A DNA stretch of 64,000 nt. Origin: RGIG4034 sp045628945. Its GTDB lineage: Bacteria > Bacillota > Clostridia > Lachnospirales > Lachnospiraceae. The position numbers and the translations under genes are program-made. Below, piece by piece: positions 8,063 to 16,924 of this stretch (its first letter is position 1; every line of letters begins with the position of its first letter). The notes under the pieces are model-generated. The model did no database searches. It was not told where the DNA came from and saw nothing but the letters and a program-made list of their open reading frames with translations. The stretch lies in the NCBI GenBank assembly GCA_045628945.1, contig JAZQQG010000020.1, positions 24,786-88,785 of the forward strand, given 5' to 3'.

Positions 8063-10963
8063 TTAATCATTAATCGGATCGTTGACTTCCCGGTCGGCGA
8101 AGAGCTGCAGGAATTCCTCAGAGGTCATGGCATAGAGCGCGTTAGAAGTCTTCTGGCTGCCGGCAACATAGTCCGACAGGCTCTTCAGTAGCCAAGCTGC
8201 CTGAAGATTTCCTTCGGCCACCAGTTTCGGCAGATCGGAGGTGCAGACAACAATATGCTTGCCGGCAACCGACACCTCGTAGATCAGACCCAGTCGATGG
8301 TTACGATCGTAGTTATCGATGGTCATAACGGTCGGTCGGATTCTTGTTTCATCGAGAATGGTGGAGCGGCTGTTCATGACGATATCCCACCACTGAGGCG
8401 TCGAATAGGTCTCGGTGGGGAACGAATCGAAAATCGGATGCTTGTCCTCAATTAAGAGACCCATGGTACCGATGGGACGATCTTTTTTCATCCAGTCGGA
8501 GATGGAAGCAAACATATGATAGCACCAGAAATCCGCACTGTAGGTTCCTTCAATCGAATATGGGTTTGACGCAGCCGGGGCAAGGAAAAGAACATGGTCG
8601 TCGGTGGCCGCAAGCGCGTCGGCGGCGGTGGATACATACGAAGCCTCGCATGTAATCTCGGGATAGATCCACAGCGTGTAGCGGTTTCGAATCGCACTGT
8701 CCGCGTATTGAACGAGAAGCGTTAATTTCTCCGGGCGATCGACGCTTGGAAGGGCAAGCGTAATCTGACCTGCATGCAATACGCCGTTTTCGATGGCGTG
8801 GTCAACCGAAAGGGTTGCTAAGGCAATGGTTTTTTCTCCGGAGAGGAGAGTCGCGGTTAGAGTACCTGCGGGAAGGTCGACGCTTCCGTAATGGCTTAAG
8901 GTAAGATCTGCCGTGAAGGATTCCCCGCTTTTTACGGTATAGGAGTCAAATTCCGCTTGCAGGACATCCTCGCCGCAGAAGGTAACGAAGTCCTCGCGAC
9001 TGACGATTCCCTTCGGCTCCATGAAGGCGTCCAGAATACCGACCAGAGCGGTTCCCTGACCGCTGAAATCCTGGATGTCCAGAACCTGGAAACCGGCCAT
9101 ATGGTCGGAGCGAAGAGCGGTTTCAAATTCGTCCTTATAACAGGCAACGGCTAAGGCACCGGAATTTTTGAAATAGTCATAATTCAGCTCACGAAGGCCT
9201 TTCTCCTCAAGACGTTTTCCGAAAATCTCGAAATTGCGGGCGCGGGTAACGCCGGTGTACTTCTGAATCTCCTCCAGATTCGGGAAGGTGACATACTGGC
9301 CGATTTCGTGGGAAACCACGGGGATCGAAGGGATGAGTTCGCCGGTGGCTTCGGTGAGCTTTACTTTTTTCACGCCGGTACCGTACTGAATCTCGATGTA
9401 ACCGTCCTCATCGGCTTCCGCCTGACCGGAAGAGTAGGAAGGGAAGATGGCTTCATTGTAGTTGGTTTTCGTGGAAGGGCGGGCTACCTGAACATGCCCC
9501 TGGGGTTTATCGCACATTGCATAGGAGCCGCGAATCTGACGATCGATGGTAAAGCGAACTCCACTGAAGAAATCGTCATTGGGCTGGATGTTGGGAACCC
9601 ACTGGAAATTGTTGGAACCCTGGGTGTACAGCACCATCGGATATTCCGCCTTGTAGGCGCCCATCATTTCGTTGATGGCCTCGGCACTTCCCCACAATTC
9701 GTTGCCCATGGACATCATGCAGAAGGAAGGATGATTGCTGAAGGTATAGAGAATGCGGAAACCTTCCAGAATCAGGTACTGCTGACCTTCGGCGTTGTGC
9801 CCTTCATCGCCCTCCGTGGTAAAGGTGCCCCAGAAAGGAACCTCGGGCTGGAGGTAAATTCCCAAAAGGTCTGCGGCAAGGAAGGCCGCTTCGGGAGGGC
9901 AGCAGGTATGGAAACGATAATGGTTGATTCCGTAGGATTTTGCAACACGCATGACCTTAAGCCAACCGTCAACATCCATGGGAGCATAGCCGGTTAACGG
10001 GAAAATCATTCCGTCATGTTTGCCGCGAAGGAAGGTCTTTCGGCCGTTGATATAGAAATGCATATCCTTTGCACGGAAATCTTTCAATCCAAAAGTGGTT
10101 AACATAACATCGATTGCATTGTCTGCGGATTCGGGGGCAGTTCCCTCGCGGTCTGTACGCTCAAGGGTCAGCTCAAATTCGTAGAGATTCGGATTCCATT
10201 CATCCCAGGTCGGAGCGTCCTCGCCCAACGCATAGACGAATTCCGGAGTGTTGGCGCCTGCTTCCAGATGTACGGGGAAGGTGGCTTTCGGTGCATAGAC
10301 TGTGCTGTTAAGGGTATCGTCCTCACTGAGCCGCAAAAGCTTACAGGAAACGCCGATGGCATAGTCGCCGGGAAGCTCGGCAAGAATCTCGGGCTTAAAA
10401 ATAGCGGCGTGTCCCTCGTAATCGCATTCGGTGCGCAGATGAGTGAAATGTGCCTCTTCATAGACCGTAATCTCGAAAGCCCCCAGGATTCCGAGCCAGT
10501 TGGTCTGGGTGTCGGGGCTGGTCATATGCCCGCCACCGACGGGATAATCCACATTGCTGATGCAGATGGTCAGGGTGCAATCCTTATTGACAATGGCATT
10601 GCTGAGATCGTAGAGATGCTCCCCGCACAGCGAGTTGTAGGTTCCGACCTTCGTTTCATCGATGAAAACGGTGCTGATTCGGGTACGTTCCATACGCAAA
10701 AGAATGCGCTTGCCTAAGTCCTCCTCCTCGAAGTGGAGCTCCTTACGAAACCACGCAAAGCCCTCAAATTTATGCAGGTCCGTTAAGAAGCCGGTGGGCG
10801 TTTCGGGATTCTCGGGGCCCTTGCCGGCTGCAGAGGTGGTATTCGGTAAGAGAATGGTATCTGTATAGGTCATGGAAGGAAGCTCATAGTGCTCCTCCAA
10901 ACCCTTTTTCTCAGGATCAAGTTCGAGCGCGAATTCGCCCGCCAATGAGATGGTTTTCTTCAT
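8063..10963 (-). CDS. Glycoside hydrolase family 2 protein (beta-galactosidase/beta-glucuronidase type)
   Basis: This 966-residue enzyme has the GH2 layout: an N-terminal sugar-binding jelly roll (about 1-180; GFAWFRKELHF, RTRISTVFIDE), an immunoglobulin-like domain, then the TIM barrel (about 300-600). The barrel begins with a HFYINGRKTFLRGKHDGMIF segment. MGNELWGS places the acid/base at Glu422, and SHEIGQYVTF places the likely nucleophile at Glu553, both as expected for the family. About 350 further residues form extra beta domains and a C-terminal domain. No signal peptide is visible, so it probably acts in the cytoplasm on imported oligosaccharide or glycoside. The exact sugar cannot be told from sequence. 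AAGGAG lies 8 bases before ATG. It is the only gene on this strand, with no transporter or regulator next to it. Confidence 0.9.
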   Translation of the reverse strand: MKKTISLAGEFALELDPEKKGLEEHYELPSMTYTDTILLPNTTSAAGKGPENPETPTGFLTDLHKFEGFAWFRKELHFEEEDLGKRILLRMERTRISTVFIDETKVGTYNSLCGEHLYDLSNAIVNKDCTLTICISNVDYPVGGGHMTSPDTQTNWLGILGAFEITVYEEAHFTHLRTECDYEGHAAIFKPEILAELPGDYAIGVSCKLLRLSEDDTLNSTVYAPKATFPVHLEAGANTPEFVYALGEDAPTWDEWNPNLYEFELTLERTDREGTAPESADNAIDVMLTTFGLKDFRAKDMHFYINGRKTFLRGKHDGMIFPLTGYAPMDVDGWLKVMRVAKSYGINHYRFHTCCPPEAAFLAADLLGIYLQPEVPFWGTFTTEGDEGHNAEGQQYLILEGFRILYTFSNHPSFCMMSMGNELWGSAEAINEMMGAYKAEYPMVLYTQGSNNFQWVPNIQPNDDFFSGVRFTIDRQIRGSYAMCDKPQGHVQVARPSTKTNYNEAIFPSYSSGQAEADEDGYIEIQYGTGVKKVKLTEATGELIPSIPVVSHEIGQYVTFPNLEEIQKYTGVTRARNFEIFGKRLEEKGLRELNYDYFKNSGALAVACYKDEFETALRSDHMAGFQVLDIQDFSGQGTALVGILDAFMEPKGIVSREDFVTFCGEDVLQAEFDSYTVKSGESFTADLTLSHYGSVDLPAGTLTATLLSGEKTIALATLSVDHAIENGVLHAGQITLALPSVDRPEKLTLLVQYADSAIRNRYTLWIYPEITCEASYVSTAADALAATDDHVLFLAPAASNPYSIEGTYSADFWCYHMFASISDWMKKDRPIGTMGLLIEDKHPIFDSFPTETYSTPQWWDIVMNSRSTILDETRIRPTVMTIDNYDRNHRLGLIYEVSVAGKHIVVCTSDLPKLVAEGNLQAAWLLKSLSDYVAGSQKTSNALYAMTSEEFLQLFADREVNDPIND

Positions 10964-11180
10964 GGGTGTGACTCCTTATATCCGTAAATTGAAATCCGTG
11001 CATCCTCGTCGGATTCTATCCTAGATTCTCCGCAATTTATGTAAAAAAAACAATCTGCCTTTTTATACTTTTATCACGGATAAAATTATAGCATTTACTA
11101 TGAATTTGCCTTGTTTTGTGGTAAAATAGTTACACTTGCCGCTTGGCAATTCCAACAGGAAAGAAAGGTTGGGAATAAAT
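10964..11180. promoter_or_regulatory. Divergent intergenic region between GH2 gene and degV
   Basis: Two divergent start regions share 217 bases. Toward degV there is an extended -10 (TGGTAAAAT, hexamer 11122-11127) with no good -35. On the minus strand a perfect TATAAT (plus-strand bases 11085-11090) lies about 120 bases before the glycoside hydrolase start, also without a convincing -35. AT-rich sequence between them could hold an operator. I see no gene or clear terminator here. Confidence 0.4.
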
Positions 11181-12035
11181 ATGGGAAAAGTGAGAATTCT
11201 GGCAGACACGACCTGTGATCTGACCGATGATTTGTTGAAAGAATATGAGGTTACTCTGATTCCGTTAAATGTCCTTTTGGGCGATGAGAGTTACTATGAC
11301 CGCGAGGAGATTACACCGAAGGAACTGTTTGCCTGGGCGGAGAAGAACCATCAGACCCCGAAGACCGCGGCCCCCGGAATTGAGAAGGCGGTAGCAATGA
11401 TGCGTCCCTTTGCGGAAGCGGGAGAGGAACTGATTTTCTTCGGCATCTCTGAGGAGATGTCGACGACCTGCAACGTCATTCGTCTGGCTGCGGAGGAACT
11501 GAATTGTTCCGATCATATTTCTGTCATTGACTCCATGAATCTGTCTACCGGAATCGGCTTGCAGGTGATTCGTGCGGCAGTTCTTGCAAGGGATGGGAAG
11601 ACCCGTGAAGAGATTACGAAGACCATGGAAGGCCTGCGGGATAAGGTGCGTGCAAGCTTCGTGGTGGATACCATGGAGTATTTGGCCATGGGAGGTCGCT
11701 GTTCGCAGGTGAAGGCCATTTTTGCCACCGCGTTAAAGCTTAAGCCGATGATTGTGGTTGAAAACGGCAAGATGGGCGTAGGCAGGAAGTATCGCGGTGC
11801 AACGGACAAGGCATTGCTTAAATATGTGGAGGATTTAACGCCGGAACTGATGAATGCGGTGCCGACCAGAGTCTTTATTACCCATTCGTCCGCCAATCCC
11901 GAGACGGTGAAGAAGGTACGGGAATATCTGGAGTCGCTCCACTATTTCATGGAGATTCATGAGACGATTGCGGGCGGTACGATTTCGAGCCATTGCGGTC
12001 CGGGAACGTTGGGCGTATTGTTCTACGCGAAGTAG
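11181..12035 (+). CDS. DegV family fatty-acid-binding protein
   Basis: DegV (FakB-like) proteins bind a fatty acid and, in Firmicutes, present it to fatty acid kinase FakA. The 284-residue protein has the family N-terminus VRILADTTCDLTDDLL, the TPKTAAPG segment, SEEMSTTCN and a C-terminal THSSANPETV...HCGPGTLGVLF region, covering the whole DegV fold. ATG 11181 is chosen because the MGKVRILADTTCD start matches the family; AAAGG lies 12 bases upstream. An in-frame extension to 11136 has no family character. It precedes the metalloprotease gene by 15 bases and probably shares its transcript. No fakA is nearby. Confidence 0.93.
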   Translation: MGKVRILADTTCDLTDDLLKEYEVTLIPLNVLLGDESYYDREEITPKELFAWAEKNHQTPKTAAPGIEKAVAMMRPFAEAGEELIFFGISEEMSTTCNVIRLAAEELNCSDHISVIDSMNLSTGIGLQVIRAAVLARDGKTREEITKTMEGLRDKVRASFVVDTMEYLAMGGRCSQVKAIFATALKLKPMIVVENGKMGVGRKYRGATDKALLKYVEDLTPELMNAVPTRVFITHSSANPETVKKVREYLESLHYFMEIHETIAGGTISSHCGPGTLGVLFYAK

Positions 12036-12050
12036 AGAAAAGAGCATTAG

Positions 12051-12674
12051 ATGAGTATGGAACAGGTACTGGATTATGGAGATGTCCGGATTCCTTATGA
12101 GATTGTTCCGTCCCGAAGGAAGAGCTATGCCCTTCATTTTACGGCGGAGAAAGGGTTGGAGGTCCGCGTTCCGTTGCGTTTCTCCGAACTCATCGTGCGT
12201 AAGTTACTGACGCAGCATGAGGATTGGATTCGCAAAAAGTATGCCGCCTATCAGGCTTTGGAGGAGCGAAAAAAGAATTCTCCGTATTCGGAGGAGGATG
12301 TCTTGCATCTTCAGAAGATTTATCGGAAGGCGGCAAAAGAATATTTTCCCAAACGAGTGGAATATTATGTAAACGAACTTTTTTGGGAAGATAGCGAGAT
12401 ATATGCGGAATCCGGCAAACCGTATGTTAACATAACTATACGTGATCAGAAGACGCGATGGGGAAGCTGTTCCTCGAAAGGAACCTTGTCATTTAGCTGG
12501 AGACTGATGTTGGCACCGCCCCGTGTACTGGACTATGTGGTGCTGCATGAAATCTGCCATCTGAAGGAGATGAACCATTCGGCGGCTTTTTGGAATCTGG
12601 TGGGAAGCGTTATGCCGGATTATAAGGAATATCGCAAGTGGTTAAGAGACCACGGAAGCGAATTGTATTTTTAG
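12051..12674 (+). CDS. YgjP-like (DUF45/M48-type) metal-dependent hydrolase
   Basis: This 207-residue protein carries the zinc metalloprotease signature HEICH (His166, Glu167, His170), preceded by the family motif KTRWGSCSSKGTLSFSWRL and followed by KEMNHSAAFW, which supplies the third ligand region. It is the YgjP/DUF45 family, whose members are cytoplasmic; biochemical function is poorly known. The N-terminal half (VRVPLRF, HEDWIRKKY) also matches the family. ATG 12051 or 12057 could be the start. No signal peptide is visible. It sits between degV and the zinc-ribbon gene in what looks like one transcript. Confidence 0.9.
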   Translation: MSMEQVLDYGDVRIPYEIVPSRRKSYALHFTAEKGLEVRVPLRFSELIVRKLLTQHEDWIRKKYAAYQALEERKKNSPYSEEDVLHLQKIYRKAAKEYFPKRVEYYVNELFWEDSEIYAESGKPYVNITIRDQKTRWGSCSSKGTLSFSWRLMLAPPRVLDYVVLHEICHLKEMNHSAAFWNLVGSVMPDYKEYRKWLRDHGSELYF

Positions 12675-12730
12675 CGCTGCGCAGAGCAATCTGCCGGCGG
12701 AATCGGTGATGTGAAAGGAGAATGGAAGCA

Positions 12731-13708
12731 ATGCTGTTTCGCTGTAAGAACTGTAACGGCAATATGGTCTTTTCCCCGGAGAAAGGGGCAATGGAATGTC
12801 CGTATTGCTCGGGAATCGATACCCATGAATCGATAGCGGTTCCTTCCGTCATCTGCCCGAACTGCGGAGGTCAGGTGCCGGCTACGGAGGTAACGAGTGC
12901 GTGCAAATGCGCATATTGCGGTAGTTATATGATTCTGGATCCTCAGGTAAACGGAGAATATACTCCGCACCTGATTCTGCCCTTTAAGTTGGGCAAAGAA
13001 AAGGTGAAGGAGATTATGCATAAGGAGTTCGATAAGAAGATCTTCGCACCGGATGACTTTTTGAGTGAGGTGAAGTTATCGACGATTGAAGGCGTATATG
13101 TTCCGTTCTTTATGTACAGCTTTGATACGGATCATTCCTTTGAGGGACATGCGACGACATCGCGTTCCTGGACGTCCGGAAACCGTCGTTATACGGAGAC
13201 CTCCTATTACAATGTTGCCCGTCAGATGAGAGCAAAGTTCTCCCGAATTCCCGTGGACGCTTCCGTGGGAATGGACAACCGTGTAATGGATTTGATGGAA
13301 CCCTATGATTATGCGGCGTTAGAGGCCTTCCAGGAGAAGTATATGTCCGGTTTCTTCGGGGAACGTTACGGCGAGAATGCCGATATGCTGGACGAGCGTG
13401 CCCGCAGTAAGGCAGTAGAGGATGCGGAGAATCTGATGAAGGGAACCTTAAGTCAGTATTCGAACGTACAGACGACATCCAATCAGCTCTCGGTTACGAG
13501 AACGAATGCGGAGTATGCCCTTCTTCCCGTATGGATTTACACCTATGAGTACAAGGGTACGAATTACCAGTTCCACATTAACGGCCAGACCGGTAAGGTA
13601 ATCGGTAAGGCTCCGGTATCACAGCGCAAGGTATGGTTTTATTCGGTTGCACAGGGAATTTTCCTGCTTGCCTTGGGACTTGTGATCAATCTGATTGTGG
13701 GGGTATAA
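12731..13708 (+). CDS. Zinc-ribbon membrane-anchored protein (TFIIB-type ribbon)
   Basis: The 325-residue protein begins with two zinc ribbons: CKNCNGNM...CPYCSG (first 30 residues) and CPNCGGQ...CKCAYCGSY (about 40-65). A beta-rich middle domain follows, with FKLGKEKVKEIMHKEF and FMYSFDTDHSFEGHATTS, then a final membrane segment of about 20 residues at the C-terminus. It resembles uncharacterised TFIIB-type zinc-ribbon proteins found in Clostridia. ATG 12722 is in frame but lies only 1 base after AAAGGAG; ATG 12731 has correct spacing and is preferred. The TPM-domain gene starts 3 bases after its stop, so the two are almost certainly co-translated partners. Function is unknown; a role in envelope quality control is a guess. 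Confidence 0.8.
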   Translation: MLFRCKNCNGNMVFSPEKGAMECPYCSGIDTHESIAVPSVICPNCGGQVPATEVTSACKCAYCGSYMILDPQVNGEYTPHLILPFKLGKEKVKEIMHKEFDKKIFAPDDFLSEVKLSTIEGVYVPFFMYSFDTDHSFEGHATTSRSWTSGNRRYTETSYYNVARQMRAKFSRIPVDASVGMDNRVMDLMEPYDYAALEAFQEKYMSGFFGERYGENADMLDERARSKAVEDAENLMKGTLSQYSNVQTTSNQLSVTRTNAEYALLPVWIYTYEYKGTNYQFHINGQTGKVIGKAPVSQRKVWFYSVAQGIFLLALGLVINLIVGV

Positions 13709-13711
13709 GCC

Positions 13712-14569
13712 ATGAAAAAATTCTTAGCCTATTTCTCCAAACGTTATATTTTCCTGGCAATTCTTCTGGTGATTGCGATTCTTGTGAATGTGCCCCGTTG
13801 GACCAGAAAACCCTATGTGCGTACGAATCAGGTACAGACGAATCCCCAGAGAGTCTTTGACGGCGCGGATATCCTGACGGCACAAGAGGAAGCCGAATTG
13901 CAGGCCTATATCGAAAAAAAGCAGGCTCAGGTCGGCATCGATATTGTGATCGTGACAACATTGGCTCCCTACCCGGAAGGTACCTATGATCCGTACCGAT
14001 ATGTCATGAATATGGCAGACGATCTCTACGACAACGGTTGCTACGGATATGACAAGCCCAATGTAGTCGGAACGAAGAATACCGGTCACGGTGTGCTGTT
14101 TTTGGACAATTACAATCGCGATTATGACGGATATGCGTATTCCTGGCTCAGCTGCAGCGGTAAATGTCAGCAAAAGATTAATGACGATGCTGCGGAGGAC
14201 ATTGTTGAGTCCATCACAGGCATTGTAAATGAACATCCGCTTCGCGCCTATAAGAAGTTGGTGGATCGGGTCTGCGAGAAGGTGGACCATAAGCTTGGCT
14301 GGCATATTCCCACATTCCTTATCGTAGTCATCGCGGTAATCGGGCTGTTTATGTTCCGCTCATCTCATAAGCGCGACAAGGGCGGTGTGAAGACAACGAC
14401 GGCAAGAACCTATGTGGTGGAGGGCACGGATCAGGCCTTCAATACCGTCGACCATTGCTACAATAAAAGTGTTACCTACGTCGTGATTCAGTCCTCGTCC
14501 TCCGGTGGTGGAGGCGGCCATTCCTCGAGCGGTGGTCATTCCCACAGCGGTGGCGGCGGAAGACATTAA
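13712..14569 (+). CDS. TPM-domain membrane protein
   Basis: This 285-residue protein has an N-terminal membrane segment (about 10-30), an extracytoplasmic TPM domain (about 45-165; VFDGADILTAQEEAELQ, VGIDIVIVTT, GHGVLFLDNYNRDY), a second membrane segment (about 205-220), and a tail of Gly, Ser and His ending in GGGGRH. TPM domains occur in YgcG-like proteins and in the thylakoid protein TLP18.3, where phosphatase-like or photosystem repair roles have been described. None can be assigned here. The Gly/His tail is typical of bacterial YgcG-like proteins. It starts 3 bases after the zinc-ribbon gene. Confidence 0.82.
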   Translation: MKKFLAYFSKRYIFLAILLVIAILVNVPRWTRKPYVRTNQVQTNPQRVFDGADILTAQEEAELQAYIEKKQAQVGIDIVIVTTLAPYPEGTYDPYRYVMNMADDLYDNGCYGYDKPNVVGTKNTGHGVLFLDNYNRDYDGYAYSWLSCSGKCQQKINDDAAEDIVESITGIVNEHPLRAYKKLVDRVCEKVDHKLGWHIPTFLIVVIAVIGLFMFRSSHKRDKGGVKTTTARTYVVEGTDQAFNTVDHCYNKSVTYVVIQSSSSGGGGGHSSSGGHSHSGGGGRH

Positions 14570-14643
14570 TTCGCTCCTGTGGGAGCAGGAGTAGCTGCCA
14601 ACAATATTTCCTTGTAAAAAAGCATATTTTTTTGAAATATCTG

Positions 14644-14672
14644 TTGACAACATAGATTCCATTCTATAAAAT
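14644..14672 (+). promoter_or_regulatory. Sigma-A-type promoter of rpsT
   Basis: TTGACA (14644-14649) and TAAAAT (14667-14672) are separated by 17 bases. This is the best vegetative promoter match in the first third of the window. It drives rpsT, with an untranslated leader of roughly 85 bases. Confidence 0.8.
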
Positions 14673-14764
14673 AACATTCGTATGTTTGTGTCGATACGTC
14701 CGTGTCCGGAATTGATGCAGACGATAAATGATCGAAAATCAGATTATTATTGGAGGTGTCCACT

Positions 14765-15028
14765 TTGGCTAACATTAAGTCCGCTAAGAAGAGAGTTCTC
14801 GTCAGCAAGGTTCGTGCTGATCGTAATAAGGCAATTCGTTCTGCAGTTAAGACTTCCATTAAGAAGGTATACGCTGCAATCGATGCTAAGGATAAGGCTG
14901 CTGCACAGGCTGCACTTCTTGATGCTACCAGCACCATTGACAAGGCAACCAGCAAGGGCGTTTACCACAAGAACAATGCCAGCAGAAAAGTATCCAGACT
15001 GAACAAAGCTGTTAACGCAATGGCTTAA
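14765..15028 (+). CDS. rpsT: 30S ribosomal protein S20
   Basis: S20 binds 16S rRNA in the small subunit body. The product of 87 residues is of normal length and begins (M)ANIKSAKKRVLVS, with typical basic helices and the C-terminal NNASRKVSRLNKAVNAM. Translation starts at TTG 14765, set by GGAGGTG at 14752-14758. A non-AUG start is common for this gene and fits autogenous control of S20. It is followed by a terminator and then lepA, a usual neighbour. Confidence 0.97.
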   Translation: MANIKSAKKRVLVSKVRADRNKAIRSAVKTSIKKVYAAIDAKDKAAAQAALLDATSTIDKATSKGVYHKNNASRKVSRLNKAVNAMA

Positions 15029-15073
15029 TTCAGTAACTTGCTCAGAACAAGTTAACATTTTAACCCAACAATC

Positions 15074-15105
15074 AAAACACCCCAACCGTCATTGGGGTGT
15101 TTTTT
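15074..15105 (+). terminator. Terminator between rpsT and lepA
   Basis: AAAACACCCCAA (15074-15085) pairs with TTGGGGTGTTTT, closed by a 6-base loop and followed by T residues. It ends 9 bases before the lepA ATG, so any lepA message made from upstream must read through it. Confidence 0.9.
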
Positions 15106-15114
15106 AATAAGACT

Positions 15115-16920
15115 ATGGACCAGAGTAAAATTCGTAACTTTTGTATCATTGCACATATCGACCATGGAAAATCCACCCTTGCAGACCGAATCATTGAGAA
15201 GACCGGTCTGTTAACTGCGCGTGAAATGAGCGAGCAGGTACTGGATAATATGGAACTTGAGCGGGAGAGAGGAATCACCATCAAGTCGCAGGCGGTTCGT
15301 ACCGTATATAAGGCGAAGGATGGAGAGGAGTACTTATTTAACTTAATCGATACCCCGGGCCATGTGGACTTCAATTATGAGGTGTCCCGTTCTCTTGCCG
15401 CATGTGACGGCGCCATTCTGATTGTGGATGCCGCGCAGGGAATCGAAGCGCAGACCCTGGCGAATGTCTATCTCGCGTTAGATGCCGATCTGGAGGTTTT
15501 TCCGGTGATTAATAAGATTGACCTTCCCAGTGCCGAGCCACAGCGTGTGATTGATGAGATTGAGGATGTCATTGGTTTAGAGGCGCAGGATGCTCCGTTA
15601 ATTTCCGCAAAAATGGGCATTGGCATCGAGGATGTATTGGAGAGCGTTGTTACGAAGATCCCGGCACCGAACGGAGACTCTGCGGCTCCCTTAAAGGCTT
15701 TGATTTTTGACTCGGTCTATGACCCGTATAAGGGGGTTATCGTATTCATTCGAATTCGTGACGGCATTGTGAAAAAAGGAACGCCGATTCGCATGATGGC
15801 CACCGGCGCAACCTTTGATGTGGTGGAGGTCGGAACCTTTGGTGCGGGCCGTTTCATTCCCTGTGATGAATTGTCTGCCGGAATGGTTGGCTATATCACC
15901 GCATCCATTAAGAATCTGAAGGATACCCGCGTGGGAGATACCGTAACCAATTCCGAGAATCCCTGCCCGGAACCGCTTCCCGGTTACAAGCAGGTACAGT
16001 CTATGGTCTACTGCGGTCTCTATCCGGCCGACGGTGCGAAGTATCCCGACTTACGAGATGCCCTGGAGAAGCTTCAGTTAAACGATGCTTCCCTTACCTA
16101 TGAGCCGGAGACGTCCATCGCATTGGGCTTCGGTTTCCGTTGCGGTTTCTTAGGGTTACTGCATCTGGATATTATTCAGGAACGTTTGGAACGAGAGTAC
16201 AATCTCGATCTGGTCACAACGGCTCCCGGGGTTGTCTACCGTGTGCATAAGACCAACGGCGACATGATTGAACTTACGAATCCCTCCAATCTGCCGGAAC
16301 CCTCTGAGATTGCTTACATGGAGGAACCCATTGTCACCGCGCAGATTATGGTGACGACCGAATTTATCGGACCGATTATGGAACTCTGTCAGCAGAGAAG
16401 AGGCCGATATTTAGGCATGGAGTATATGGAGCAGACCAGAGCACTCCTCAAATATGAACTTCCGTTAAATGAGATTATCTACGATTTCTTCGATGCGTTG
16501 AAGAGCCGTTCCAAGGGGTATGCTTCCTTTGATTACGAAGTGAAGGGCTATGAGGAATCGTCTCTTGTGAAGCTGGATATTCTCATTAATCATGAAGAAG
16601 TGGATGCGTTATCCTTTATCGTCTTCAAGGACAGTGCGTACGAACGCGGTCGTAAGATGTGTGAGAAGTTAAAAGACGAGATTCCGAGACATTTATTTGA
16701 AATTCCGATTCAGGCCGCTGTCGGCGGAAAGGTTATTGCGCGTGAGACCGTAAAGGCAATGCGTAAGGATGTGCTGGCAAAGTGCTACGGCGGTGATATT
16801 ACCCGTAAGAAGAAACTGTTGGAGAAACAGAAGGAAGGCAAGAAGCGAATGCGTCAGGTGGGCAATGTAGAAATCCCCCAGAAGGCCTTCATGAGCGTTC
16901 TGAAACTGGATGAGGAATAA
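15115..16920 (+). CDS. lepA: Elongation factor 4 (LepA)
   Basis: LepA is a ribosome-associated translational GTPase acting in initiation, ribosome assembly or back-translocation. The 601-residue protein has the family length and start MDQSKIRNFCIIAHIDHGKST, with G1 AHIDHGKST, G3 DTPGHVDF and G4 NKIDLP, followed by domains II, III, V and the LepA-specific C-terminal domain (GGDITRKKKLLEKQKEGKKRM). The start is set by homology. ATG 15115 has no Shine-Dalgarno sequence because the rpsT terminator occupies the upstream bases, and the in-frame GTG 15097 lies inside that hairpin. It overlaps or abuts hemW, forming the common lepA-hemW pair. Confidence 0.96.
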   Translation: MDQSKIRNFCIIAHIDHGKSTLADRIIEKTGLLTAREMSEQVLDNMELERERGITIKSQAVRTVYKAKDGEEYLFNLIDTPGHVDFNYEVSRSLAACDGAILIVDAAQGIEAQTLANVYLALDADLEVFPVINKIDLPSAEPQRVIDEIEDVIGLEAQDAPLISAKMGIGIEDVLESVVTKIPAPNGDSAAPLKALIFDSVYDPYKGVIVFIRIRDGIVKKGTPIRMMATGATFDVVEVGTFGAGRFIPCDELSAGMVGYITASIKNLKDTRVGDTVTNSENPCPEPLPGYKQVQSMVYCGLYPADGAKYPDLRDALEKLQLNDASLTYEPETSIALGFGFRCGFLGLLHLDIIQERLEREYNLDLVTTAPGVVYRVHKTNGDMIELTNPSNLPEPSEIAYMEEPIVTAQIMVTTEFIGPIMELCQQRRGRYLGMEYMEQTRALLKYELPLNEIIYDFFDALKSRSKGYASFDYEVKGYEESSLVKLDILINHEEVDALSFIVFKDSAYERGRKMCEKLKDEIPRHLFEIPIQAAVGGKVIARETVKAMRKDVLAKCYGGDITRKKKLLEKQKEGKKRMRQVGNVEIPQKAFMSVLKLDEE

Positions 16921-16924
16921 TTTA

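Noticed and set aside
9308..9997. A 229-codon forward frame opposite the glycoside hydrolase
   Set aside because: The minus strand encodes a full GH2 protein with catalytic residues; the forward frame has no family features or ribosome site.
14570..14640. Possible terminator after the TPM gene
   Set aside because: GCTCC/GGAGC can form a small stem, but no T-tract follows it directly.
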